Below, one piece after another: positions 9,952 to 19,900 of a DNA stretch of 64,000 bases (positions are counted from its first letter, which is position 1; every line of letters starts with the position of its first letter). The translations under genes were made by a program, and so were the position numbers. The notes under the pieces were generated by a model, which had not been told where the DNA came from, did no database searches, and saw only the letters and a list, made by a program, of their open reading frames with translations. The DNA is from Paenibacillus hexagrammi (GTDB lineage Bacteria > Bacillota > Bacilli > Paenibacillales > NBRC-103111): the NCBI RefSeq assembly GCF_021513275.1, contig NZ_CP090978.1, forward strand, positions 6,009,001 through 6,073,000. The letters are read 5' to 3'.

Positions 9952-12900
9952 TTAGCTTACCGTTACTGCTGTGGAAGCTGTTTTGCCGTTTGGCGCTACG
10001 ACTTTCAGCGTAAAGCCTTTAACTGTGGAGTCGATGCTGATCGTTCCGTTGTCTTGGTCGATCGTGATGTTACCTTCGCCTACCACATCTTCTACCGCAT
10101 ACGTTAGACCTAGAATCGCGTTATATGTGACTTGGTTGCCATCTTTAAACTCGTCTCCAAACTGGTCTTTTACAGCTAGATCCATGATCGAGTCAATGCT
10201 GATGTCACTGCCGTCTGCAATCGTTTTGTCACCATTGGCTGTGATCGAGGCTACCGCTGGCATTTCGTTTTTCACGGTTACGCTCGTGTTCACTGATTTC
10301 AGTTCGCCCTTCAGCGTTTCGTAGAGTACCGTTACATCCGTTGTGCCTGCCTCATTACCCATCACATAGGCTTTGCCTGCATCTCCATGCACACCGTCAC
10401 CAATGACTGCTTTGGCTACGTTAGGGTCGCCTGTTGTTGCCCGCTGTACTTGGTTCGGAATAGCCACTTCATCACCTGCGGAGTCTTTTGCAGATACCGT
10501 AATTTCTTTCGCTACCTTCGCTCCGCCATAGTTCGCTGTTAACGCTGTGCCCAGTGCGCCGAAGTTCTCTGCGTTATCCAGGAACGCATATGCTTCTCCC
10601 GGTTGGCTCACGCTATACGTCAGGTCTGCTTTGGCTGCGTTCAAACCTTCAAATGTCTTCGTGATCGTTCTAATCACCGACGGTGTGCCGTCTCCTACGG
10701 TTTTGCGAAGCTCAAACTTCACTTCTGCTTTCCCGATGGTGTTGTTGGTGTTGATCGTAAAGCCGTCGTTAAAGATATCGAACTTATCCGGTGTAATCGT
10801 GAAATTTTGTTTCACGTTATCTCCGATAATCGGAGCCGTTGTAAACGCGGCGTTGTCGTCTTTACCTGTTACGGTAAAGCCTGTTCCTTCATTCGCTGCA
10901 TCCGTGTTTACCGATGTCACCGTCATGTACACATCATACGTTACTGCTTTGCCGTTTTCAGTTGTATCACCCACGATGTTTTTCAGGTCCGCACCGTACT
11001 GGTCTTTGACTTTGACAACCAAGTCCGTATCGGATGTGCCAATTCCTTTTTTCTTGCTGTCTGTTGCTACCGTCATGGTATCAGCTACACGCGCCTTGCC
11101 GATCGGCAGGTTCATGTATTTGTAGTCGTTCGCGTTCATCTCTGAGATGTTGGCACTAATGTACGCTGTGCCATTCGCAGCTGTTTTGTCCACGGTTAGC
11201 TTAATCGATCCCGCATGCTCGCCTGTTTTAATCAGCTGCGCGCTAGCGTTACCGGCAGCGTCTACTGCGTGCACGTTACCCGATGCGCTAATTTTAATGC
11301 GCTCGATGTTCGTATCGTTCACCAGGTCCGTTGTGCTCAGCTTATTGCCGCTCGCGTCGTATCCAATCACCGGAATGTACTGCGCATCGGTTCCGTCCAA
11401 GCCATCGCCCGCTGCTAGCGTGCCCGTAAAGCTGCCAAACTCAACTTTGGTTACGACCGCGGCTGCTTTCACGTTGAATTTCATCGTTTCGGATGATGCA
11501 CCGCCGTAGATTGTTGCTGTGTACTCGCCGTTTTTATCCAGCTTGTCGCTCAGCGTCATTTTGACGATGCGGTTGGTTCCTTCGCTATCTTTGTCATACG
11601 TGACTGCAATGTTGCTCTCGTATGGCGTAATCACAGCGTTCAGGTTGTCGTTAATGCCGTCTGCTTCGAGCTGGTCGGCTGTAACAACGTTACCGTATTG
11701 GTCAAGCTCGCGAACCGGCACTTCCAAGTAGTCGCCTTTATCAGATAGGGCCGACCCGTTGCTGTATTTGGCATCGCCAAGCTCAATTTTGGAGATAAAC
11801 GATGTGTTGCCCAGCTTGAATGTTTTTTGCGCGCTGATGCGCGTATCGTTGTGGTACACCGTTACAGGAATCATGCTTGCGCCTTGTACTACGCCCGTGA
11901 TATCCATCGTGTTCATTTTCACGATCAAGGTGCCGTCTACGCTATCTTTACTTAGTGTTGCGCTGCCGTCTGTTGTATACACACTATAATCACCTGCGGA
12001 GAAGGATGCTACTTCACCGTACTGGTTCAGCGGCTTCACTCTCACCGTTGCTTGCTTAGAATATGCTACTGTATCCCCTGCACTTGCAAACTCAATGGAT
12101 TTCACAGCTTCTTTTTCACCTGTAAATGTAGCTGTTGTTTTCTCTACCGCGTCAGCATCAAGACCAGACAAGGTTACAGTGTAGTCGCCTTCGCCTACTT
12201 TTACGTCTGTTAGCGATAGTACCGCAGATTTCTTATCATCAGCAAATTTCACCGTTGTTGCTACATCTGCTGTGCCTTTTTTCAAGGATAGTGTCGCTTT
12301 CTCTGTGTCTACCGGCTTGTTAAAAGAAACCGTAACTTGCTGTACGCCCGTTGCTTTCGCTTCGCTTACAGATACTTTACCTGCTGGTACATACTGCTGC
12401 TTCGCTTCATAAGCACCTGTGAGTAACAGGTCGCGCGTTGCATTGGCTTGACCGCCGAATGTGCCGTCTTCGCCATTAGCAAGAAGCTTCAGTTCCAGTG
12501 CTAGAGCTACATAGCCTTGTGCCCAGTCGGACACTGTTGCATCTTCGCCTGTCATGGCTTTAGCGTCTGCATCTTTACCCAGTACGCGGATCAGGAATGT
12601 AGCCAGCTGCTCTTTCGTTACTTTGCCTGCTGGGTTGTACTGACCTTCTGCGTAGCCGTCGGTTACGCCGGCTTCTTTTAGAGCTTCAATATATGGAAGT
12701 GCATAACCGTTCGCTGGATCGTCTACACTAACATCATTAAAGCTGGAAGTTGTTAAGTCTTTGTTCACGTCTAGACCCATGATCAGGGCCGCTACTTTTG
12801 CGAATTGCGCGCGGTTCATTTCGTCTTTCAGTCCAAATGTGGTATCGCTCACGCCGTCAAAAATACCGGCGCTAATCATCGCGTCGAACTTCGCCTGCGT

Positions 12901-13017
12901 TGCTGCGTCTAGCTCTTTCAAGTCGGAGAAGTCTGCAGATGTTTTCGCGAATGCCATCGAGGAGAACATCGACAATGCTACGGCTGTAGAAAGAACGACA
13001 GATAGGCTTTTCTTCAT
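9952..13017 (-). CDS. S-layer protein, copy 4 (intact, 1021 aa)
   Basis: Same architecture as copy 3. The ATG at 13017 follows GGAGG; the frame is open upstream to 13194, but those codons lie in the leader and lack a ribosome site. This copy is a visible mosaic: it shares KVSVSEAK with copies 2 and 3, TLSLKKGTADV and GEVASF with copies 1 and 5, a GCGTCGTATCC stretch with copy 1, and the 3' end with copy 3. It has a private change, LIRVLGK for LVRVLGK, in SLH2. Confidence 0.95.
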   Translation of the reverse strand: MKKSLSVVLSTAVALSMFSSMAFAKTSADFSDLKELDAATQAKFDAMISAGIFDGVSDTTFGLKDEMNRAQFAKVAALIMGLDVNKDLTTSSFNDVSVDDPANGYALPYIEALKEAGVTDGYAEGQYNPAGKVTKEQLATFLIRVLGKDADAKAMTGEDATVSDWAQGYVALALELKLLANGEDGTFGGQANATRDLLLTGAYEAKQQYVPAGKVSVSEAKATGVQQVTVSFNKPVDTEKATLSLKKGTADVATTVKFADDKKSAVLSLTDVKVGEGDYTVTLSGLDADAVEKTTATFTGEKEAVKSIEFASAGDTVAYSKQATVRVKPLNQYGEVASFSAGDYSVYTTDGSATLSKDSVDGTLIVKMNTMDITGVVQGASMIPVTVYHNDTRISAQKTFKLGNTSFISKIELGDAKYSNGSALSDKGDYLEVPVRELDQYGNVVTADQLEADGINDNLNAVITPYESNIAVTYDKDSEGTNRIVKMTLSDKLDKNGEYTATIYGGASSETMKFNVKAAAVVTKVEFGSFTGTLAAGDGLDGTDAQYIPVIGYDASGNKLSTTDLVNDTNIERIKISASGNVHAVDAAGNASAQLIKTGEHAGSIKLTVDKTAANGTAYISANISEMNANDYKYMNLPIGKARVADTMTVATDSKKKGIGTSDTDLVVKVKDQYGADLKNIVGDTTENGKAVTYDVYMTVTSVNTDAANEGTGFTVTGKDDNAAFTTAPIIGDNVKQNFTITPDKFDIFNDGFTINTNNTIGKAEVKFELRKTVGDGTPSVIRTITKTFEGLNAAKADLTYSVSQPGEAYAFLDNAENFGALGTALTANYGGAKVAKEITVSAKDSAGDEVAIPNQVQRATTGDPNVAKAVIGDGVHGDAGKAYVMGNEAGTTDVTVLYETLKGELKSVNTSVTVKNEMPAVASITANGDKTIADGSDISIDSIMDLAVKDQFGDEFKDGNQVTYNAILGLTYAVEDVVGEGNITIDQDNGTISIDSTVKGFTLKVVAPNGKTASTAVTVS

Positions 13018-13176
13018 AAGGGTTGGTTCCTCCTGGTATGTGAAGTTTTTTGTTATAAACTTTATAACCTGAGTCAGTGTGTTGCATCCGTTGGCGGCTG
13101 GAGCCCGACGCTCGTTTTCACCGCTATCGTGTAGCATTTCGTATATCATATCAGCTACAAGAATGAGTATACTATC
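13018..13176 (-). promoter_or_regulatory. Leader of S-layer copy 4 with palindrome and putative -10
   Basis: Inverted repeat GTTATAAACTTTATAAC at 13052-13068; TATACT on the minus strand at 13166-13171. Close to the copy 1 leader. The rest of the spacer to 13384 shows no gene. Confidence 0.45.
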
Positions 13177-13357
13177 TGCTAAGCAACTTTTCATTGATAA
13201 GTATTTTCCATCTTGTAATTAACTTGGATTCAAAACTTGGGGCTATGTGTAGTTTCCCTGCGGGAACACCGACACCGTGTGAATCAAAGGTATGCGGACT
13301 AGGCGGATCATGAATTCGTTGTTTAGCTTACTTGACCTCACTAAACCCCTAAATAAC

Positions 13358-13384
13358 AAAAAGAAGGCCCGAAGGCCCTCTTTT
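13358..13384 (-). terminator. Intrinsic terminator of S-layer copy 5
   Basis: Same hairpin as the other copies with one extra A (plus strand), which accounts for the 3439-bp spacing to copy 4. Confidence 0.85.
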
Positions 13385-13390
13385 CATTGA

Positions 13391-16300
13391 TTAGCTTACC
13401 GTTACTGCTGTGGAAGCTGTTTTGCCGTTCGGTGCTACGACTTTCAGCGTAAAGCCTTTAACTGTGGAATCGATGCTGATCGTTCCGTTGTCTTGGTCGA
13501 TCGTGATGTTACCTTCGCCTACCACATCTTCTACCGCATACGTTAGACCTAGAATCGCGTTATATGTGACTTGGTTGCCATCTTTAAACTCGTCTCCAAA
13601 CTGGTCTTTTACAGCTAGATCCATGATCGAGTCGATGCTGATGTCACTGCCGTCTGCAATCGTTTTGTCACCATTGGCTGTGATCGAGGCTACCGCTGGC
13701 ATTTCGTTTTTCACGGTTACGCTCGTGTTCACTGATTTCAGTTCGCCCTTCAGCGTTTCGTAGAGTACCGTTACATCCGTTGTGCCTGCCTCATTACCCA
13801 TCACATAGGCTTTGCCTGCATCTCCATGCACACCGTCACCAATGACTGCTTTGGCTACGTTAGGGTCGCCTGTTGTTGCCCGCTGTACTTGGTTCGGAAT
13901 AGCCACTTCATCACCTGCGGAGTCTTTTGCAGATACCGTAATTTCTTTCGCTACCTTCGATCCGCCATAGTTCGCTGTTAACGCTGTGCCCAGTGCGCCG
14001 AAGTTCTCTGCGTTATCCAGGAACGCATATGCTTCTCCCGGTTGGCTCACGCTATACGTCAGGTCTGCTTTGGCTGCGTTCAAACCTTCAAATGTCTTCG
14101 TGATCGTTCTAATCACCGACGGTGTGCCGTCTCCTACGGTTTTGCGAAGCTCAAACTTCACTTCTGCTTTTCCAATCGTGTTGTTGGTGTTGATCGTAAA
14201 GCCGTCGTTAAAGATATCGAACTTATCCGGTGTAATCGTGAAATTTTGTTTCACGTTATCTCCAATAATCGGAGCCGTTGTAAACGCGGCGTTGTCGTCT
14301 TTACCTGTTACGGTAAAGCCTGTTCCTTCATTCGCTGCATCCGTGTTTACCGATGTCACCGTCATGTACACATCATACGTTACTGCTTTGCCGTTTTCAG
14401 TTGTATCACCCACGATGTTTTTCAGGTCCGCACCGTACTGGTCTTTGACTTTGACAACCAAGTCCGTATCGGATGTGCCAATTCCTTTTTTCTTGCTGTC
14501 TGTTGCTACCGTCATGGTATCAGCTACACGCGCCTTGCCGATCGGCAGGTTCATGTATTTGTAGTCGTTCGCGTTCATCTCTGAGATGTTGGCACTAATG
14601 TACGCTGTGCCATTCGCAGCTGTTTTGTCCACGGTTAGCTTAATCGATCCCGCATGCTCGCCTGTTTTAATCAGCTGCGCGCTAGCGTTACCGGCAGCGT
14701 CTACTGCGTGTACGTTACCCGATGCGCTAATTTTAATGCGCTCGATGTTCGTATCGTTCACCAGGTCCGTTGTGCTCAGCTTATTGCCGCTCGCATCGTA
14801 CCCAATCACCGGAATGTACTGCGCATCGGTTCCATCCAAGCCATCGCCCGCTGCTAGCGTGCCCGTAAAGCTGCCAAACTCAACTTTGGTTACGACCGCG
14901 GCTGCTTTCACGTTGAATTTCATCGTTTCGGATGATGCACCGCCGTAGATTGTTGCTGTGTACTCGCCGTTTTTATCCAACTTGTCGCTCAGCGTCATTT
15001 TGACGATGCGGTTGGTTCCTTCGCTATCTTTGTCATACGTGACTGCAATGTTGCTCTCGTATGGCGTAATCACAGCGTTCAGGTTGTCGTTAATGCCGTC
15101 TGCTTCGAGCTGGTCGGCTGTAACAACGTTACCGTATTGGTCAAGCTCGCGAACCGGCACTTCCAAGTAGTCGCCTTTATCAGATAGGGCCGACCCGTTG
15201 CTGTATTTGGCATCGCCAAGCTCAATTTTGGAGATGAACGATGTGTTGCCCAGCTTGAATGTTTTTTGCGCGCTGATGCGCGTATCGTTGTGGTACACCG
15301 TTACAGGAATCATGCTTGCGCCTTGTACTACGCCCGTGATATCCATCGTGTTCATTTTCACAATCAAGGATCCATCTACACTGTCTTTGCTTAGTGTTGC
15401 GCTGCCGTCTGTTGTGTATACACTGTAGTCACCTGCGGAGAAGGATGCTACTTCACCGTACTGGTTCAGCGGCTTCACTCGCACCGTTGCTTGCTTAGAA
15501 TATGCTACTGTATCCCCTGCACTTGCAAACTCAATGGATTTCACAGCTTCTTTTTCACCTGTAAATGTAGCTGTTGTTTTCTCTACCGCGTCAGCATCAA
15601 GACCAGACAAGGTTACAGTGTAGTCACCTTCGCCTACTTTTACGTCTGTTAGCGATAGTACCGCAGATTTCTTATCATCAGCAAATTTCACCGTTGTTGC
15701 TACATCTGCTGTGCCTTTTTTCAAGGATAGTGTCGCTTTCTCTGTATCGACCGGCTTGTTAAAAGAAACCGTTACTTGCTGTACGCCTGTTGCTTTCGCT
15801 TCGGTCACAGATACTTGACCCGCTGGTACGTACTGCTGCTTCGCTTCATATGCACCTGTCAGAAGCAAGTCGCGCGTTGCATTGGCTTGGCCGCCAAATG
15901 TGCCGTCTTCGCCGTTAGCAAGAAGCTTCAGTTCCAGTGCCAGTGCGACATAGCCTTGTGCCCAGTCGGACACTGTGGCATCTTCGCCTGTCACGGCTTT
16001 AGCGTCTGCGTCTTTACCCAGTACGCGAACCAAGAAGGTAGCCAACTGCTCTTTCGTTACTTTGCCTGCTGGGTTGTACTGGCCTTCAGCGTAGCCGTCT
16101 GTTACGCCAGCTTCTTTCAAAGCCTCAATATATGGAAGTGCATAACCGTTCGCCGGATCGTCTACACTAACATCATTAAAGCTAGAAGTTGTGAGATCCT
16201 TATTTACGTCCAGACCCATGATCAGGGCCGCTACTTTTGCAAATTGTGCGCGGTTCATTTCATCTTTCAGTCCGAACGTCGTGTCGCTCACGCCATCAAA

Positions 16301-16456
16301 AATACCGGCGCTGATCATCGCGTCGAACTTCGCCTGAGTTGCTGCGTCTAGCTCTTTCAAATCCGAGAAGTCTGCAGATGTTTTCGCGAATGCCATCGAA
16401 GAAAACATCGACAATGCTACGGCTGTAGAAAGAACGACAGATAGGCTTTTCTTCAT
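13391..16456 (-). CDS. S-layer protein, copy 5 (intact, 1021 aa; first in array)
   Basis: Same architecture as copies 3 and 4. It is the most upstream copy and the only one preceded by unrelated sequence. Private differences include KAVTGED for KAMTGED, QVSVTEAK for KVSVSEAK, GSLIVKM for GTLIVKM and NYGGSKV for NYGGAKV. The ATG at 16456 has GGAGG upstream; the open frame extends to 16597 inside the leader without a ribosome site. Being next to single-copy flanking DNA, it may represent the founding gene. Confidence 0.95.
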   Translation of the reverse strand: MKKSLSVVLSTAVALSMFSSMAFAKTSADFSDLKELDAATQAKFDAMISAGIFDGVSDTTFGLKDEMNRAQFAKVAALIMGLDVNKDLTTSSFNDVSVDDPANGYALPYIEALKEAGVTDGYAEGQYNPAGKVTKEQLATFLVRVLGKDADAKAVTGEDATVSDWAQGYVALALELKLLANGEDGTFGGQANATRDLLLTGAYEAKQQYVPAGQVSVTEAKATGVQQVTVSFNKPVDTEKATLSLKKGTADVATTVKFADDKKSAVLSLTDVKVGEGDYTVTLSGLDADAVEKTTATFTGEKEAVKSIEFASAGDTVAYSKQATVRVKPLNQYGEVASFSAGDYSVYTTDGSATLSKDSVDGSLIVKMNTMDITGVVQGASMIPVTVYHNDTRISAQKTFKLGNTSFISKIELGDAKYSNGSALSDKGDYLEVPVRELDQYGNVVTADQLEADGINDNLNAVITPYESNIAVTYDKDSEGTNRIVKMTLSDKLDKNGEYTATIYGGASSETMKFNVKAAAVVTKVEFGSFTGTLAAGDGLDGTDAQYIPVIGYDASGNKLSTTDLVNDTNIERIKISASGNVHAVDAAGNASAQLIKTGEHAGSIKLTVDKTAANGTAYISANISEMNANDYKYMNLPIGKARVADTMTVATDSKKKGIGTSDTDLVVKVKDQYGADLKNIVGDTTENGKAVTYDVYMTVTSVNTDAANEGTGFTVTGKDDNAAFTTAPIIGDNVKQNFTITPDKFDIFNDGFTINTNNTIGKAEVKFELRKTVGDGTPSVIRTITKTFEGLNAAKADLTYSVSQPGEAYAFLDNAENFGALGTALTANYGGSKVAKEITVSAKDSAGDEVAIPNQVQRATTGDPNVAKAVIGDGVHGDAGKAYVMGNEAGTTDVTVLYETLKGELKSVNTSVTVKNEMPAVASITANGDKTIADGSDISIDSIMDLAVKDQFGDEFKDGNQVTYNAILGLTYAVEDVVGEGNITIDQDNGTISIDSTVKGFTLKVVAPNGKTASTAVTVS

Positions 16457-16730
16457 AAGGGTTGGTTCCTCCTGGTATGTGAAGTTTTTGTTATAAAACT
16501 TATAACCTGTGGTTGTGCCTCCAATGTGGTAACGCGGCATGTGGACCGCAATGGTTGCGGCGGGCAACTCTGTTTCTTTTGGAGACTTATGCGCCAATGA
16601 TCCAATTGGTTATTGGTGACTTTTATTGGTGGCATAAGCGTTACTATCATAGTGCAGCTTACACTTGATGATCAACTCCTGTGTAGCAACTCGTATATCA
16701 TCTTGGCTACAAGAATGAGTATACTATCTT
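16457..16730 (-). promoter_or_regulatory. Leader of S-layer copy 5, longer and partly unrelated
   Basis: The ribosome site and the palindrome are kept, the latter as GTTATAAAACTTATAAC at 16490-16506 (arms conserved, centre changed). TATACT (minus strand) lies at 16719-16724 with the same flanks as in copies 1-4. The ~200 bases between them have no counterpart in the other leaders, so the presumed 5' UTR is about 268 nt instead of ~150. From 16731 to the terminator at 16902 I see no gene. Confidence 0.45.
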
Positions 16731-16901
16731 GCTATCTACTTTTCATTGATAAGTATTTTCCATATGCTCTTCATGTGACTAGTTGAATCAGAGGAAACAT
16801 AAGATTTCAGCTAAATACGACTACGTGTATATGGTATACGGTTATCTTCTCGTACGTTTCAGTATCACCTTGAAGAATAGTAAGCTTGTTAGCGCTAAAC
16901 A

Positions 16902-16930
16902 CAAAAAAAACGCCCCACAAGGAGGCGTCC
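16902..16930 (-). terminator. Intrinsic terminator of the large SLH protein gene
   Basis: On the minus strand ACGCCTCC-TTGT-GGGGCGT forms a stem (one bulge) followed by a run of nine T's, directly after the stop codon of the gene ending at 16937. Confidence 0.9.
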
Positions 16931-16936
16931 GTTTCA

Positions 16937-19900
16937 TTAAGGAACCATTTTTGATTTTTTCATGACGCGGTAGGCAATGACGGAGCCTTGGGCGCGTGTA
17001 AGCAATTCGGTAGGATCAAAGCGATAGGTCGCTTTTGTTCCATTTGCGACTGTGTTTGCAATGCCTTCGATGTAGCCTGCTTTTACAATGGCTTCAACTG
17101 CTGTTCTTGCATAGTAGTCAATGTCAGCGCCATCTGTGAAGGATTTGCTCAGTGAAGTTAAAGATTTGGCTGGATCTGTTCCTAATTTCAAGTTACCTGC
17201 GCGTGCAATCATAATAGCTGCATCTTGACGTGTGATAGATCCGCTTGGGTTGAATCGGTTACTAGCTTGACCCCTAATGATCCCAGCTCTCGCCGCGGTC
17301 TCGATGTACTTGTACTCGTATAAGCCGTAGTCCATTTTGAGCACGTCAGAGAATGTGGAATCCCCTTCGTAATCAAGAGGGATTTTGAACATCTTGACTA
17401 GCATCTCAGCAAACTCGCCTCGCGTAATCGCATTATCCGGGATAAAGGAGTACGTGGTGGATGCTTTCATTACTCCTTTCGAATACAGTGTTTCAAGTTC
17501 ATTACGAGCGTACGCATGTCCTGTAATATCGTCAAATGATTTATCCATGTACATGACTTGATAATACCCGAACTTCTGGAACGGAACGGTGATTGTATTT
17601 TTCGAAGTGTCTACGACACCGCCAAGGTTTTTCCAACCGCGATCTGTTTGTGAATAGTAGTTCGGATAAATATCATAGAAGAATACCGTAACATATTTGC
17701 CTGCATCCATACGAAGTGCGCTATTGAATGCCAGCGTGAGTGTACCAGGGTTTGTCGGAACGACTAACTCATCGTAGTTTCTGGTGAAGTAAGCTCTTCC
17801 CGATTTGCTAGCATCATAAGGATCCATCCCCGCACCAGTGAGACCAGCTAATAAGTCTGCTGTTGTGGTTGTAGTTGAAGTAGCATCCGGGATAAAACCA
17901 GCATCCAGATAGTAAAGTTCACTTGCAGGTCCGAAAGTATTCTCAGTTATTTTTTGTGTGATCAGCGATTTATAATAGCTGTTCGTCGTGTAAGTTGTCT
18001 TATCTAGTCGTCCATCTGTGCTATCAGCAAGTCCAAACAAAACTTGACGGTCATTGGTAATGTACTGATTGTTATTGCTATCCGGTTTATTTCTCATTAG
18101 CTTCGTGTTGCTTGGAAAGTTAAGCTGAATCTTACCATTAAAGGCTTTTAGCTTCGTACTCATATCTGTCATGTAACCGGCGCCTTGGACATCCGTATTC
18201 GCATTGTACAGTATGAAGGTTCCTGATGATTTGTTAGAACCTCGAGTAACTGTAAACTTAATGGTATTAGCTCCTGCTTTTAAATTTTTCACAGTGTATA
18301 CATATTGATCATAGTCACCTGTTGAATCCGACACCGTTGTTTTTGTAGCTGTATCTTTGCCAATTACAACACTATCCGCATTCTCTGCATTAATCTTAAC
18401 GGTGAAATAGTTTTTGTTGATGTTGGCTTGCATATCTCCACTACTATTCGTAATTAAGATAGGTTGAACGATGGTATACGGTACGTTCGCTCTTGTGATC
18501 GTGATCGACTTCGTAGCTGTAATGTTTGAGTTATTAGTAATTCTAAATTCAAACACCACGTCACTATTTTCTAACAGTTTAAAAGCGCCCGTAGTAAAAG
18601 ATTGTGGTGTAGACGAAGCTACTACCCCTGCCACGAAGCTCGTTCCTGTTGAAAGGGCCAAAGTCGAGCTCGGATCTTGATCTGAAATGACGCCGCTGCT
18701 GTTCACCGTTTGATGAAGAACAAGCGCATTGCCATTGGCATCCTTCGTATGAACATAGATCGATAAACTCTTCATGGTAGGATCTCCACTAGATGTTAAG
18801 CTGGAGAATACCCCTTTAAAAGAAACCGTGCGCTCTGTTGTCGTATACGTACCGGCCGTAGATGCTGGAACATATTGCGTAGCACCTGTTGTACCCGTTT
18901 CAACCGGTTTGATACTTGTGAACTCCGGCGCTTCTGTTGTGAAGTAATAAATATTATAGGTTTGCTGCGTTATAAAAGAACCGCCTAAGTAAACTCTAAA
19001 TTTAAGCGTATTTAAACCTTCTACAAAGCCGCTTGGCAAAGCCCCAAATGTGCTTGCATTTAGAGGAATTTTAAACTGGTTATTATCATCGAAAATAGCA
19101 TCGGCTGTGTTGCTGTCAAGCGTAAATGATTTCTCATTAATGTACACTTCAATTTTATTCCCGGCACCGTCTTTGTAAAAGTTAATGGCTCGCCCCGAGA
19201 TACACGGTTCAGAAGTTGAAAGACCGCATTGCAAAGAAGTAATATTCTTGATTGTCATATTGTTCGAAATATTACTTACCGTAATATACGGAGCATTACT
19301 AATATTAATCGTGTAGTCCGTAATCGCCGCGTTGTAGGCTGAGCCTCCCGAATCAAATGGAGTTAAACGAACATTTTTAGCTCCGTCTGCTAGACCTTGT
19401 AGCGTGATGGTAAATTTGTTCACGTCTGCTGTTGAATCACTGTCCGGTGTTCGCGCATTGAATGCATTAATCGTAGCAGTAGCGCTGTCGGAAGTATAAG
19501 CCGAACCGTCAACATCAACTCTCAGTGTCGCTGTATTCTTATTAGCGTACACTACTAACTGTGCAGGAAGCTCGCTGATTTCATTCGTATCACTTAAACT
19601 TAATTGACTTTCCACGCCAGAGTTTGATTTTAAAGCCGTGTAGTTGATGTATGGTTTCGTTGCATCTACATACTTAAAGTTATAAGTTGTACTCACATCT
19701 GGCAGTGTTCCCGTATTATCTTTGAACGTTACCGTTAGATTCTGAGGGTTAGCTGCGAGCGTTAAACCCGCGATGTTGGTATCCAGAGTAAGGTCGCTTA
19801 CCGCATACTCACCGGACTTGGTCAGGCTGCTGTTTTTGTTCAAAGTAGCAGTCGTACTGCCGTTCGTTACAACAGCGGATGCGTCGCTTGCTGAAAATAG

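Larger units (their letters stand above)
1..16456 (-). repeat. Tandem array of five S-layer genes (3.44-kb unit)
   Basis: Start codons at 2702, 6141, 9579, 13017 and 16456 are spaced 3439, 3438, 3438 and 3439 bp apart. Each unit holds a leader, a 1021-codon gene and, after copies 2-5, a hairpin terminator. The odd base in the 2-to-1 interval is an extra T inside copy 2, and in the 5-to-4 interval an extra A beside the copy 5 terminator. The units are nearly identical, with clustered differences shared in different combinations. Copy 1 continues past the left edge, so the copy number here is a minimum. Confidence 0.97.

Noticed and set aside
1..16456. CRISPR array or mobile-element amplification as the cause of the periodicity
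   Set aside because: The unit is a whole 3.4-kb gene; I see no short spacers, transposase, terminal inverted repeats or target duplications.
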